From positions 1 through 54,091 of the forward strand of contig NZ_ALWW01000015.1 of the NCBI RefSeq assembly GCF_000344175.1: a DNA stretch of 54,091 nucleotides. Direction: 5' to 3'. Of this stretch, positions 38,414 through 46,489 are shown piece by piece; the stretch's first letter is position 1; every line of letters begins with the position of its first letter. The position numbers and the translations under genes are program-made. Origin of the DNA: Listeria fleischmannii subsp. fleischmannii LU2006-1. GTDB taxonomy: Bacteria; Bacillota; Bacilli; Lactobacillales; Listeriaceae. Below the pieces are notes generated by a model that saw only the letters and a program-made list of their open reading frames with translations, made no database searches and was not told where the DNA came from.

Positions 38414-39423
38414 TTATTCAGTTAACACATGGAGTTGCTCTTCGATTTTATGTAAATTGCTCGATGATAGTAGTAATTTATTTATCCATGTAATTTGCTC
38501 TATTACTGTATTACGTGAAATGTCAGCGTGTTTATGTACAGAAGAATCAAATACATTATGAACTTCAACTGAATTAGATGCCAATTGATTGTACAGGTTG
38601 TAATTGAAAGAAATTAAAGGATAACCAAAAATAATTTTTTTCGTTGATGTTTCTTTATTCGAAAGTGCGATTAAATCATTCAAAACGCTTCTTTTCCGAA
38701 AATCACGCAAATAATGCAAATCGTTTTCTTGATTATACTGTTCGGTACTAATAATGGGATCTACTGTAACGGAATTAAAATCACCAAGAAAACTATGATA
38801 TAAAGCACCGGTTCCACCTTTTGATCCCCCGTATAGTACAACATCTTCCTTTACAATATGGTTGGACTGCATAACATATTGGATAGCACTTTGGACATCT
38901 GATTCCATTTCCATATAATTAAATGTATTAATATAATGACTCCCATAGGATAAATTTAAGTCCATTATTCGCATTATAATCGTATTTTTCACCAAATGCT
39001 TTTGCATACTTGCGAACGAAGTTGTAAAACAACGATGCGCAATATTAGCGCTATGATAATTTTCTTTTGCTGGCATAGGAGAGAAAATAACAACAAGACG
39101 CTTAGGAGCCAATTTATTTTCCTTCTCAGGAGGAATTTTTTCTAATGAATAAAACAATGCTCCATGTTGAATTAAATCTTTTCTTTGCCAAATTGTATGT
39201 ACATCTTTACGTCGTATAAAATAAGATGATTGTCCCGCATGCATATATAGAACATAATCATGTGCCAAAATAGCTTTATACATTTCTAAAATCGGTTGTG
39301 TTTCTCGTGATAATTCTAAAATATTCTTATCTGAAAAAGTTTTTATAACTAGTTTTTTTTCTTTTTATATTCACATTGAAAATTATAAATATCTGTAAAC
39401 TCAATATCTTTATTTGTTGTCAT
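38414..39423 (-). pseudogene. XcbB/CpsF-like capsular polysaccharide protein, apparent frameshift
   Basis: The visible open frame begins at 39283 (289 aa). The true gene very likely starts at ATG 39423: GGGAGG lies about 10 bp upstream, and the start overlaps the end of the preceding gene. A run of eight T on the plus strand (39353-39360) breaks the frame after MTTNKDIEFTDIYNFQ...; nine (or six) restore 336 aa. The body has an alpha/beta-hydrolase-like elbow LYGGSKGGTGALY near the middle and a late HKHADISR segment, as in XcbB/CpsF proteins of capsule loci and the related Asp2 family. It probably modifies or polymerises a phosphate-linked surface glycan. Assignment is by recall of motifs, not alignment. 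Confidence 0.65.
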
Positions 39424-40555
39424 TATATGATAGCCTCCCGTTTAAAAATAATAATTGCATTAACTTCTCATTTGTCTCTATATTGTCCTTATTTAGTAAA
39501 TTTTTCTGGACTGCTCTACAGTATCGAAAAACATCTAAATTATCACCTTGGATAGCTTCTACTAAATCTGTAGTTGTATAAGACTTCCCTTCTAACAAAC
39601 ATAATTTTTTTATATCAAAATACCAACCAACTTTTTTCTGGTAAGTTTCAGAATCCTCTTGCAGAATAATAATTTTTTTATTTAAATGAGCAAAGTCAAA
39701 AATTGCAGAAGAATAGTCAGATATCAATATATCCACTAATAAAAATAATTCCTGAATATCCACAAGTTCATTATAAAAACAATGAATTCTTGAATCTAAT
39801 GCTTTATAAAATCTACGTAACGATGATTCTAAAGGATGAAGTTTTACAATAATTTCATATTCAGGTGGTAGATGTTTAATCAAGTCCTCTAAGTCAATGC
39901 TCGTCACTTCTTTTCGTTCTTGCTTACGCCATGTCGGACAAAATAAAATATACTTTTTATTCATATCTAACGGTCGATTAAAGTACTTAAAATGAATATG
40001 TCGTTTTTCTATATAATTATTCTTATTCTCAATCAAATAGGCATTTCGGGGTGCTCCCATTTCAACTACCTTTAGATTTGAATTTTCTTTTAATGAAAAT
40101 GCCGAATGAAACAAACTAGTGTTCATGGAGGATGATGTTAAAAGATAATTCCACTTTTTCATCCGGGGCAAAAAGGCACTTAATTCTTGTTTGCGCTGTT
40201 TCGGGTCTTCTAAATCTGCGACCATTTTTTTTAAAGGGAAACCGTGCCATGTTTGAATAATGATTTGATTAGGGGATTTCCCAACTTTATCGAGCGTGTT
40301 ACCGTTCACAATAATATACTTGCTCTGTTCAAATTTACGTTGATACTCCGCACTCCCTAGCCGAAGAGGCTCAAAACCAAAATAACGTGCTTCCATATCT
40401 ACCAATTGATTTACAGAACTAACAAATATTTGAGCATCAGGCATGTGTTTTTTTACCCAAAGAGCGATGTATTTAGGATCTCCTGAAAAAGACTTTCCGT
40501 GAAAAGATTCAATAAAATACATATTATCACTTACTGATTTCACTCTTCGTTGCAT
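39410..40555 (-). CDS. CDP-glycerol glycerophosphotransferase (TagB/TagF type)
   Basis: 381 aa. It has the family motifs IIQTWHGFPLKKM, LTSSSMNTSLFHSAF, ILFCPTWRKQ, EIIVKLHPLE and the glycerol-phosphate-site ILISDYSSAIFDFA. It transfers glycerol-phosphate from CDP-glycerol onto a lipid-linked or polymer acceptor. It is too short for the multidomain TagF polymerases, so it may be a primer enzyme (TagB-like) or a decorating transferase. Its start overlaps the glycosyltransferase stop (TAATG), and TagD in the same operon supplies the CDP-glycerol. Confidence 0.9.
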   Translation of the reverse strand: MQRRVKSVSDNMYFIESFHGKSFSGDPKYIALWVKKHMPDAQIFVSSVNQLVDMEARYFGFEPLRLGSAEYQRKFEQSKYIIVNGNTLDKVGKSPNQIIIQTWHGFPLKKMVADLEDPKQRKQELSAFLPRMKKWNYLLTSSSMNTSLFHSAFSLKENSNLKVVEMGAPRNAYLIENKNNYIEKRHIHFKYFNRPLDMNKKYILFCPTWRKQERKEVTSIDLEDLIKHLPPEYEIIVKLHPLESSLRRFYKALDSRIHCFYNELVDIQELFLLVDILISDYSSAIFDFAHLNKKIIILQEDSETYQKKVGWYFDIKKLCLLEGKSYTTTDLVEAIQGDNLDVFRYCRAVQKNLLNKDNIETNEKLMQLLFLNGRLSYNDNK

Positions 40556-41766
40556 TATTTTTTTTTTGCTTTTAATCGATGAAATAAAGCAGTTGCCATT
40601 GTTTTAAAATGAGAATTCGTCAAAATTCTGCCAACTATCGGTTTATCTTTTAAAAGCCCATACATATAATAGAGGGAAGGTATCTGTTCCATTTGAACTA
40701 ACATAACTTCTGCCCAAATTTCTTCTACTTCTCTATTTAAAACAAACTTCTTTTGTTTTCGCTTTTGAAATAAATGATAATAGCTCACATAATGAGAAAC
40801 ATAATTATTTTGTTTTAAAATAGATGAAATTCCTTGGCGATAATTGATGTTCTCAATTGACGAGATAAATTTTAAAACTCGCCTTGCATCTATTGATATA
40901 TCTTTTGTAATCCATTGAATATTTGGTGGATTTTTATAGATTTCTTGTAAGACTCTGTCTTCCCCTGGAAATAAGACAGCGCGTTTTCCTTTAGCAAGAG
41001 CTTCAAGAATGGAATAACCAAATGTTTCATAACGTGAGGTTGAAAAATAAATATATTCAGCAGGTGTTCCTTGATTTAAAAATACATTAGCCTGTAACCC
41101 GTAGTGATTAATCAAATTGCGGTACAATGTTTCAGATGGTCCGTACCCTTCAATATAAAGCTTGATATGTGTGGCTTTAAGATAGTGAATCAGATAATCC
41201 AGGAGTCGAATAGCATATGAGATATCTTTTACGCCATCCTCGAACCGAGAAAGAACATAAAGATTATTTGTTAATTTTGGTATAAAATCACTAGGCAAAA
41301 CCACATGATTTGTGCTTACTTGATGAACAAGTATTGTCTCATATTGATATTTCTTTTTGAACTCTTTTTTGATGGATTCTGTGGATACACGTATGTAATC
41401 TAAAGCATATAAATTTTCATCCAAGTTTTCCGGCAACATACTAAGCGGTGCATGTATTTCACCTATCGTCATAGCCTGTGGACAATAAAATTTTATAATT
41501 TGCGCAAGGGGAAAGAATGTTTCGCGCGTTATAATATATAAATCAATAGAACTATCCTTACCTAGTTCTATAAGCGGTTCGAAATAAACCTTCGTACTTA
41601 GCTTCTCTTGGTAACGAATACTTAATATATCTGTAGGGGAAAAAGGACGAGCATTGTAAATAACAACTTCTATGCCTTCATTATTAAATTCTTTTGTCAA
41701 GTTTAGATTACTACGACTTGTTCCACCTGGTGAAAAAATATTAAATCCTAGGATAGCAATCTTCAT
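40555..41766 (-). CDS. Glycosyltransferase of the GT4/GT1 fold
   Basis: The 403-aa GT-B enzyme begins with the N-terminal motif FNIFSPGGTSRSNLNLTKEF. It also has the sugar-nucleotide-site helix EYIYFSTSRYETFGYSILEALAKGK (the E-x7-E-like signature). It probably adds a sugar to the glycerol-phosphate polymer or its linkage unit. It starts behind GGGGAG, 73 bp after tagD, and ends in a poly-A (KKK) stretch that overlaps the next start. Donor and acceptor cannot be inferred. Confidence 0.85.
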   Translation of the reverse strand: MKIAILGFNIFSPGGTSRSNLNLTKEFNNEGIEVVIYNARPFSPTDILSIRYQEKLSTKVYFEPLIELGKDSSIDLYIITRETFFPLAQIIKFYCPQAMTIGEIHAPLSMLPENLDENLYALDYIRVSTESIKKEFKKKYQYETILVHQVSTNHVVLPSDFIPKLTNNLYVLSRFEDGVKDISYAIRLLDYLIHYLKATHIKLYIEGYGPSETLYRNLINHYGLQANVFLNQGTPAEYIYFSTSRYETFGYSILEALAKGKRAVLFPGEDRVLQEIYKNPPNIQWITKDISIDARRVLKFISSIENINYRQGISSILKQNNYVSHYVSYYHLFQKRKQKKFVLNREVEEIWAEVMLVQMEQIPSLYYMYGLLKDKPIVGRILTNSHFKTMATALFHRLKAKKK

Positions 41767-41839
41767 TATGTTAACTCCCCAAATTTTAAAAATCTCTCTT
41801 CTTACTGATATGAATTATCTATTATAGAAGAGGAATACT

Positions 41840-42238
41840 TTAGCTTTGAGCAATTCCAGCAAGTTGTTGTTTAATATACGTTGTGGAAATATTTTTTGTT
41901 CGCTCTAGATAACAGACTTCACAGTAACTGCTCAAAAAATCAAAATGACCTTTCCAATCATCGCCCATGACAAAAATATCAATATCATTTGACTGAATAT
42001 CGATTATTTTTTGATCCCACGTTGTTTCAGGAATAACTTTATCTACATGTTTAACCGCCTCAAGTAAATACTTGCGCTGTTCATATTTATGAAAAACCTC
42101 CTTTCCTTTTAAACGATTAAATTCATCCGTAGAAAGTACAACTGTTAAATGGTCGCCTAACTCTCTAGCACGTTCTAATAAACGAATATGTCCCCAGTGC
42201 AATAAATCAAATGTTCCATATGTAATCACTTTTTTCAT
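41840..42238 (-). CDS. tagD: Glycerol-3-phosphate cytidylyltransferase
   Basis: The 132-aa nucleotidyltransferase makes CDP-glycerol from CTP and glycerol-3-phosphate. The HxGH motif is in GTFDLLHWGHIRLLERA, and the C-terminal signature reads ERTKNISTTYIK (RTxxISTT). It has the typical TagD length. It is the first gene of the surface-polymer operon, with GAAAGGAGAG before ATG. It supplies the substrate for the glycerophosphotransferase two genes on. Confidence 0.95.
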   Translation of the reverse strand: MKKVITYGTFDLLHWGHIRLLERARELGDHLTVVLSTDEFNRLKGKEVFHKYEQRKYLLEAVKHVDKVIPETTWDQKIIDIQSNDIDIFVMGDDWKGHFDFLSSYCEVCYLERTKNISTTYIKQQLAGIAQS

Positions 42239-42689
42239 AAAACTCTCCTTTCATTAAAAATAATTAAACAAAGTTACACAATCATATGCTCTATCTTTTA
42301 GCATTGTATTTATAATTATATTATAGAAATGATGTTAAAAATTCGAATATATAGACATAATAAAGTTAAATAAATATCGTTTTTTAGCAAAATTCCACTT
42401 GACAAAATAAGTTCATCTATAAGCGCTCAATTTAAGTTTTTTTCAGAAGAATTTTAAGTGAAAAATCTCTCCTTGATTTAATACGATGAACGATAATCCT
42501 ATAATAAAAGTAGATAACTTTTTATGTTACTCTTTTTATATATGCAAATCAATATCTTTTTTTGTTAAAAAAAATCACAAAAATAGAATAATAAGTAAAT
42601 ATTGTTAAATATTCCATTTTATATTTACTTAACAATTATATTAAGTATACAATAGAAAAGTAATAACTAATAAAAAGGAGGAGTTTTAT
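42239..42689. other. AT-rich divergent intergenic region
   Basis: About 450 bp between tagD (minus) and the secreted-protein gene (plus), with very low GC and no open frame that looks like protein. A candidate plus promoter is TTTACT, 16 bp, TATACA near 42625-42655, with an ACTTAA-N8-TTAAGT inverted repeat in the spacer. TATAAT-like boxes occur in both directions, so the start sites are not resolved. Confidence 0.4.
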
Positions 42690-43355
42690 ATGTTTAGAAA
42701 ATTGATTATGGTTAGTTTGTCAGTTCTATTGCTCAGTTCTTCATTTGTACTTTCTTCGTCCATTTCAGCGAATGCTCAAAGTACAAATCAAGAGCTAAAA
42801 CCTCAGCCACGAACTTTAATTTTAACAGCATCTGGTGATTTAGACGGTACATTTGTCCCTTACTATGAAAAAGCTGATATTCCTGGTTTAGAGACGGGAT
42901 ATATTGATTTGCACTACCACTCCTTTAATACTGGTTTTGTGGACGGGGACCATGCATACTTAACCATCGAACTTCCTAGAGAATTCTCAACATTAGCGAA
43001 ACAAGCTTCATTTAAAGAAAATATTAGTGGAACCATGCAACGTAAAGGCTTACTTGGAGATCGTACTTTTACCATCACACAAGATGATCTTACAGTAAGT
43101 GGTACACGAATTGCTGTAAAAATACCAAGGGAGCTTTGGATTATATCTGGAGAAATCATGGCCGATATTTCTATAAATTATGGAAATGTCCAAAAGAATT
43201 ACCCTATCCGCCTCGTACAAAACAATTCAGAGGGATTCCTATTTAAATCAGCACTCAGAAGATCCATGGCACCTTGGGATCCAATTCAATATCCGCTTAT
43301 AGGTACAAATAGTGATACATGGCAAAGTCCATACACAACGGCATACTGGGAATAG
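42690..43355 (+). CDS. Secreted hypothetical protein
   Basis: 221 aa with a clear signal peptide (KLIMVSLSVLLLSSSFVLSSS, cleavage probably after ANA near residue 28). The mature part of about 190 residues alternates short hydrophobic and polar runs, so it is probably beta-rich. It has no cysteine, no LPXTG and no recognised wall-binding repeat, so release or loose attachment is likely. AAAGGAGGAG precedes ATG 42690. It resembles a class of small Listeria secreted proteins of unknown function, but I cannot name a family. Confidence 0.8.
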   Translation: MFRKLIMVSLSVLLLSSSFVLSSSISANAQSTNQELKPQPRTLILTASGDLDGTFVPYYEKADIPGLETGYIDLHYHSFNTGFVDGDHAYLTIELPREFSTLAKQASFKENISGTMQRKGLLGDRTFTITQDDLTVSGTRIAVKIPRELWIISGEIMADISINYGNVQKNYPIRLVQNNSEGFLFKSALRRSMAPWDPIQYPLIGTNSDTWQSPYTTAYWE

Positions 43356-43379
43356 TCCCTCCTATTTTCAGGAACAAAT

Positions 43380-43410
43380 AAAAAGCACATCAAGTTGATG
43401 TGCTTTTTAT
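43380..43410. terminator. Bidirectional intrinsic terminator
   Basis: AAAAGCACATCAA and TTGATGTGCTTTT arms form a near-perfect stem between the secreted-protein gene and the convergent P-type ATPase gene. Confidence 0.9.
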
Positions 43411-45757
43411 TTGAAGAACCGTAGCATAAACGCTCGAATAAAGTGGAAATATGGATACACACTAATTAAAAGTGGGATATAAATCATAGCCATATTCACA
43501 TTCCAAACCGGTGCAAGCGAGAAGAATTGGCCCGCAAATGAAAACAGTAAGACGAACGCTGCCATTAAAAGTGTAATTAAAACTTTAATTTTAAAATCAA
43601 ATGGCTTCGCTACTGTAATGAGTGTTGTAAAACAAACAGCACCCGTTAGAAGTACATTAATGGTTGATGTTTGGGCAAACGTTAAATGAATAAGTTGGCC
43701 AAGAAGCATTGTGACTATAATATAGGAGACCACTGCAAGTGCTGCTGGAAAAGCATTATGCAGTACTTTTTTTTAAAAAACTCGCCTTGAATGCGTTTGT
43801 AATTTGGCTTAATCGCTAGGAAGAAAGAAGGAATTCCAACGGTCAAGGAAGAAATTGGACTTAATTGGATGGGCTGGAATGGATAGGGACTATTTACAAA
43901 GGTAAAGATAATCGTTAAAATCACTGAATAAATGGTTTTAATTAAATAAAGTGAGGCCACTCGTTCAATATTATTAATGACTCGGCGCCCTTCTTTTAAG
44001 ACATGAATCATTGAATCAAATTGATTATCCAGTAAAACAAAATCTGCCACGCTCGTTGTTGCGTCACTTCCCTCAGCCATGGCGATACTGCAGTTAGATT
44101 CTTTTAATGCAAGCACATCATTCACACCATCACCTGTCATAGCCACTGTATGTCCAGCTTGTTGGAACGCTTGGATAAGCGCCTTTTTTTGATGCGGCGT
44201 TACACGACCAAAAACAACATAGTGGTCCGCAAGCTCCTTAAAATCGGTATTTTCAGCAATTCGCGACATATCTACATATCGATCACTATTTTCAATTTCT
44301 GCTTGCATGGCAACGTTTGAGACTGTCATGGGATTATCTCCTGAGATAACTCGAATAGACACTCCTTGATCTTTAAAATAACGGAATGTATCTTTTGCTT
44401 CTGCTCTTAATTCATCTGCTATTAAAAAGTGACCTACCAATTTAGGCGCTTTCCCATCATTTAGCTCTCCTTCTTTTTTAGCCAAACATAAAACCCGATA
44501 ACCTTTTTCAGAAAAAGCATTTACTCTCTCTGCATGTTTTGGATGCATATCCTTGAAAACAAATTCCGGCGCTCCGATTATGTACGAGCCTCGGCCGCTA
44601 AAGGTAGCACCGCTCCATTTCCGTTCAGAGGAAAACGGAATTTTTGTGTGTGCCTCCCAGCCAGGATTGTTTGGAAAAGCCTTTTTTAGAGCTAAACTAG
44701 TGGCATTATTATCATTTAGTGCATATATAATCGCCGAAACGGCCTCTTCCATTTCCAAGTCTGTCGAATAAGATTCTGGAAGGACATCTGTAACGTGTAA
44801 ATTTCCATTTGTAATAGTGCCTGTTTTATCTAGGCAAAGTACGTCAACACGTGCAAGGGTTTCAATCGCAGGCATGGTTTTTACTAATACACGATGTTTG
44901 GCGAGATTCACAACCCCAACCGCAAGGGCTATGGATGTAAGTAACACAAGGCCTTCTGGTATCATACCAATCATTGCCGCGGCAGTGCCTAAAATTGAAG
45001 CGTTTATGTCCCCACTTTTTGAAAGCTGTGAGAAAAATAAAATGAGGCCTAGCGGAATAATAATAAAAGTCAAAATTTTAATTATCGTTTTTATCGACCG
45101 AAGCAATTCACTGTAGACTGTTTTTTCTTGCTTTGCCTCAAGAGATAGTTTTGAAATAAAACTTTCTTCCCCAATTGCTGTTGCCTGGACAAGCGCGCGC
45201 CCACTGATAATAAAACTTCCGGACATTATATCATCACCAAGTACTTTTCGAACAGCGTCTGCCTCGCCAGTAAGTTGCGATTCATCGACTTCTATACCAG
45301 CCGTATCTAAAACTATACCATCCGCGCAAACTTGGTCTCCTGCCTCAAGTAACATCACATCGTCTTGAACTAAATCGGACTGTTCAATCTGCTCCTCATT
45401 TCCCGAGCGAATCACTTTAATTTTCGATTGCGTTAAAATGGTTAGTTTATCAATTTGCCGTTTCGCGCGAATTTCTTGAAAAATCCCCATCGCCGTATTA
45501 CAGAGCGCGACACCAAGAAACAACAAATTTTTATAACTTCCTGTATAAATAATAAAGCAAGCAATCGTCACATTAATCAGATTAAAAAGCGTCAGCGTAT
45601 TATCAGCAAATATACGTTTGATACTTCTTGTCATCGGTTTAAGAGGGTTGTTTTTACGCCCTTCTAAAACACGTTCCGATACTTCTTTTTGGGTTAATCC
45701 GACGTGTGGATCGACTTTTTCTACGTTTATTTCATTATTTATTTTCAAATCCATCAC
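43407..45757 (-). pseudogene. CtpE-like P-type cation ATPase, apparent frameshift
   Basis: If joined, a 783-aa HAD-type P-ATPase: actuator LTGEADAV, M4 PEGL, phosphorylation DKTGTIT, hinge MTGDGVND and GSDATTSVADFVLL. The overall layout, with a compact nucleotide domain, resembles CtpE/YoaB-like Ca2+ or cation pumps rather than heavy-metal ATPases (no N-terminal CxxC). The frame breaks in eight T on the plus strand (43767-43774). Nine restore EFFKKKVLHNAFPAALAVVSYIIV and add the last four membrane helices. Start is GTG 45757 or ATG 45754 after AAAGGATG. Confidence 0.83.
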
Positions 45758-45853
45758 ATCCTTTCTCGTACTATACCCTTTTCTACTTTAAAAATATCAG
45801 AAAGCTTACAATCAATCCATTTATTTTACTTACAAAGTATGACAATTTTGTAA

Positions 45854-45880
45854 GTTAAACAGAAACTTTTCGGGTATAAT
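45854..45880 (+). promoter_or_regulatory. Promoter of the acetyltransferase gene, possible SigB overlap
   Basis: GTTA (45854-45857), 14 bp, GGGTAT (45872-45877) is close to the SigB form GTTT-N13-15-GGGWAW, and TATAAT (45875-45880) is a perfect SigA -10 in the same place. Either or both could serve the gene at 45912. Confidence 0.4.
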
Positions 45881-45911
45881 AGAATAATCATGATTTTGGA
45901 GGTGAAAAAAG

Positions 45912-46475
45912 TTGAATCACATTAAATTTCAACCTTTTCCCGTACTACTTACAGAACGCCTCACTTTACGTGCTTTAGAAGACGCCGATTTACCAGCACT
46001 TTTTCAACTAAAAAATGATCCAAAAGTTTCTAAATATACAAGTAAAACTGTTCACACAAGCCTAGACGAGACGCAAGCTTTTATGGCTAAAATTCTCTCT
46101 GGGATTGAAAAAAACGAATCAGTTTATTGGGTCATTGAAAACAAGGCCGACTCTACATTTTTAGGTACGATTTGTTTGTGGAATATGGACTTAGACGAAG
46201 AAATGGCCGATGTCGGCTATGAACTCCTACCAGCGTTTTGGAAACAAAATTATATGAGTGAAGCCTTAGAAGTTGTCATGAACTATAGTTTTAATGTTCT
46301 TCGATTAAAAAAACTTGGCGCCGTTACAAGTGCCGGAAATTTAGCTAGTATTCGTCTTCTTGAACGGCATCATTTTACTAAAAACCGTGAGCTAAATGAT
46401 TTTGACCTCACAGAATCAGGCGAAAAAATCCCACTAATTTTTTATATTTCAAAAAAGGGAACGCACTTTAACTAA
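45912..46475 (+). CDS. RimJ/RimL-type GNAT acetyltransferase
   Basis: 187 aa, the Acetyltransf_3 branch of GNAT N-acetyltransferases that includes ribosomal-protein and aminoglycoside-unrelated acetylases. The start FPVLLTERLTLRALEDADLPALFQL is typical. The acetyl-CoA loop region reads DVGYELLPAFWKQNYMSEAL, and the late NLASIRLLERHHFTK stretch is diagnostic. Start is TTG 45912 behind GGAGGTG. The substrate is unknown. Confidence 0.88.
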   Translation: MNHIKFQPFPVLLTERLTLRALEDADLPALFQLKNDPKVSKYTSKTVHTSLDETQAFMAKILSGIEKNESVYWVIENKADSTFLGTICLWNMDLDEEMADVGYELLPAFWKQNYMSEALEVVMNYSFNVLRLKKLGAVTSAGNLASIRLLERHHFTKNRELNDFDLTESGEKIPLIFYISKKGTHFN

Positions 46476-46486
46476 GCGTTCCCTTT
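46451..46486. terminator. Bidirectional terminator overlapping the acetyltransferase stop
   Basis: AAAAGGGAACGC and GCGTTCCCTTTT arms with the TAA stop in the loop. It serves the acetyltransferase gene and the convergent nifJ. Confidence 0.85.
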
Positions 46487-46489
46487 TCA

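Noticed and set aside
42407-42430. TTGACA followed by TATAAG in the tagD upstream region as a promoter.
   Set aside because: The spacing is only 13 bp, too short for SigA recognition.
42622-42645. A PrfA box (TTAACAATTATATTAA).
   Set aside because: It is 16 bp rather than 14 and lacks the TGTTAA half, so it does not fit the PrfA consensus.
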